A DNA stretch of 64,000 nt from Vulcanisaeta sp. JCM 16159 (GTDB lineage Archaea; Thermoproteota; Thermoprotei; Thermoproteales; Thermocladiaceae): positions 1-64,000 of the forward strand of contig NZ_BBDN01000011.1 of NCBI RefSeq assembly GCF_001316265.1, read 5' to 3'. Below are positions 62,950 through 64,000 of this stretch, piece after piece. Numbering within the stretch: position 1 is the first letter of the stretch; every line of letters starts with the position of its first letter. The notes under the pieces were generated by a model, which was not told where the DNA came from, made no database searches, and saw nothing but the letters and a program-made list of their open reading frames with translations. A program made the translations under genes and the position numbers.

Positions 62950-64000
62950 GGCATTACGAACTCCTCAGTTTTTTTCAGTCTTTCTGAATAAGCTTTGTTC
63001 ATGTTTTCCATGGTTAGTATTCCCAGCAACTTGCCATTACTCACCACGGGTACCCACGTAGTACCTGCCTCACTCATCACACTAATCGCATCATAAAGTG
63101 TTGACTCTGGCTCTACGTGGCGCATGGGCCTCACGTAATCACGCACCACGCCCTTACCCCCACCAACATCATAAAGGTTTATTGCGCCCACGTACCTGCC
63201 TCATGATCAACGACAGGCAGTACCGTGAACCTATACCTAAGCATCCTGTTGAGTGCTGTGGACGCACTCTCATCAATGTGGGCGACCGGCTCATTAACCA
63301 ACCTGCACTCACCAACCTAATCTCCATCAGTAGTGGTACCCTGTACTCACCCGCGTGGGCTGGTGAGTCCCTCCTCGTTGGTACCTGGGCCCTGTAGATG
63401 GTATAGTCGCCCGAGACCAGGTAGGCTATGGCTACGGCTATCATGGCGCCAGGCAGTAGTTGGTAGCTACCGGTCATTTCAATTACCATGAACATCACGG
63501 CAATGGGTGCCTTGGCGGCGGCGCCGAAGAAGGCAAGCATGCTTATTATCACGAAGGGGGCTGGGTCAGGGGCTAGGCCAGGCATTAGGTAGTGTAGGAT
63601 TAGCCACACGTCGAATCCCGTGAATGCGCCAATGACTATGCCAGGGCGAAGACGCCACCACTACCCCCTGAGCCTATTGAGAATGAAGTGGTTATTATCT
63701 TGAGGAAGGGGAGCATGGCTAGGATTATTAATGGTGGTAGTGCGATTATTGGTGACACGAATGCATCAACCCTGTTAAACTCAACTAGGTTCAGCCAGCC
63801 GTAACTCGTACCGAGGACCTCAGGCGTCAACAAACCTATTAACCCAGTCACGGCACCTCCGATGACGGGCTTAACGTAATTACTAACCCTCCACCTCTTG
63901 AAGGCGTCATGCACTGAGTAGAAGGTCCTCACGTAGAGTATTGCCATTAAGCCGTCGACAACGCCCAACACCACGTATAGGGGTAGTCTCGCTGGGTTGA
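62946..64000 (-). CDS. ClC-type chloride channel/transporter with CBS domains (N-terminus beyond window)
   Basis: Visible part is the C-terminal half of the membrane domain plus a cytoplasmic regulatory region. [20 protein letters not shown] is the ClC signature (G-S-G-G-x-G-G-V-F-A). [20 protein letters not shown] and [20 protein letters not shown] follow. Two CBS domains ([40 protein letters not shown] with [12 protein letters not shown]) end the protein. Frameshifts near 63635, 63310 and 63200. The gating Glu region lies outside the window, so channel versus exchanger cannot be told. Confidence 0.85.

Overview
The window is archaeal and comes from a hyperthermophilic crenarchaeon of the Thermoproteaceae, most likely close to Vulcanisaeta or Caldivirga. 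The evidence is: a linked archaeal 16S-23S pair with no tRNA in the spacer and no nearby 5S gene; mostly leaderless genes with TATA boxes about 25 bases upstream; an intron-containing tRNA; crenarchaeal CRISPR repeats ending in ATTGAAAG; archaeal-type PEP carboxylase, PurP, aIF1 and Rpo7; a PaREP1/HEPN protein; and a cytochrome bd-type oxidase made of two CydA-like subunits, as known from Caldivirga.

Layout. 0-19 kb is mainly biosynthesis and central metabolism: a very large tandem HdrA flavoprotein (minus), ilvB-ilvN-ilvC (minus), a divergent isopropylmalate-synthase-type gene and a leuB-type dehydrogenase, a glutamate synthase split into two domain-shuffled polypeptides, prephenate dehydratase, archaeal PEP carboxylase, then a convergent purine operon (phosphoribosyltransferase and two PurP paralogues). 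19-24 kb is accessory: an intron-bearing tRNA, a CRISPR array of nine full repeats plus one truncated repeat without cas genes, a ParA-type ATPase and a small membrane protein. 24-29.5 kb holds CydA/CydA', an EVE-domain plus nuclease-like fusion, a graveyard of gene remnants and a tRNA 3' fragment. 29.5-37 kb holds an Lhr helicase and the rRNA operon with its processing helices. 37-44 kb holds a surface protein, an archaeal ATPase, a PaREP1 protein, MTA phosphorylase, aIF1 and Rpo7. 44-49 kb holds an ABC exporter, an MFS carrier, a NifX-like protein and a regulator.

The most distinctive accessory block is 49.4-57.4 kb. A TetR regulator lies beside repeated TGAC-N2-GTCA palindromes, which recur between the TATA box and the leaderless start codon of a polyferredoxin gene, an MFS-TauE/SafE operon and an FmdE-TauE/SafE operon. 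This looks like one small-molecule-responsive regulon with redox and anion-export functions. 58-64 kb holds a methyltransferase, an antitoxin/PIN/antitoxin cluster, an ATPase, a retropepsin-like protease, an MFS carrier and a ClC-type channel cut by the right edge.

A caution applies to the whole annotation. Most conserved protein genes, including essential ones (rpo7, ilvB, ilvC, ppcA, cydA, mtnP), are interrupted by single-base frameshifts, while rRNA genes look intact. I read this as residual indel error in the assembly, not mass pseudogenisation, and I give each gene its full reconstructed extent.
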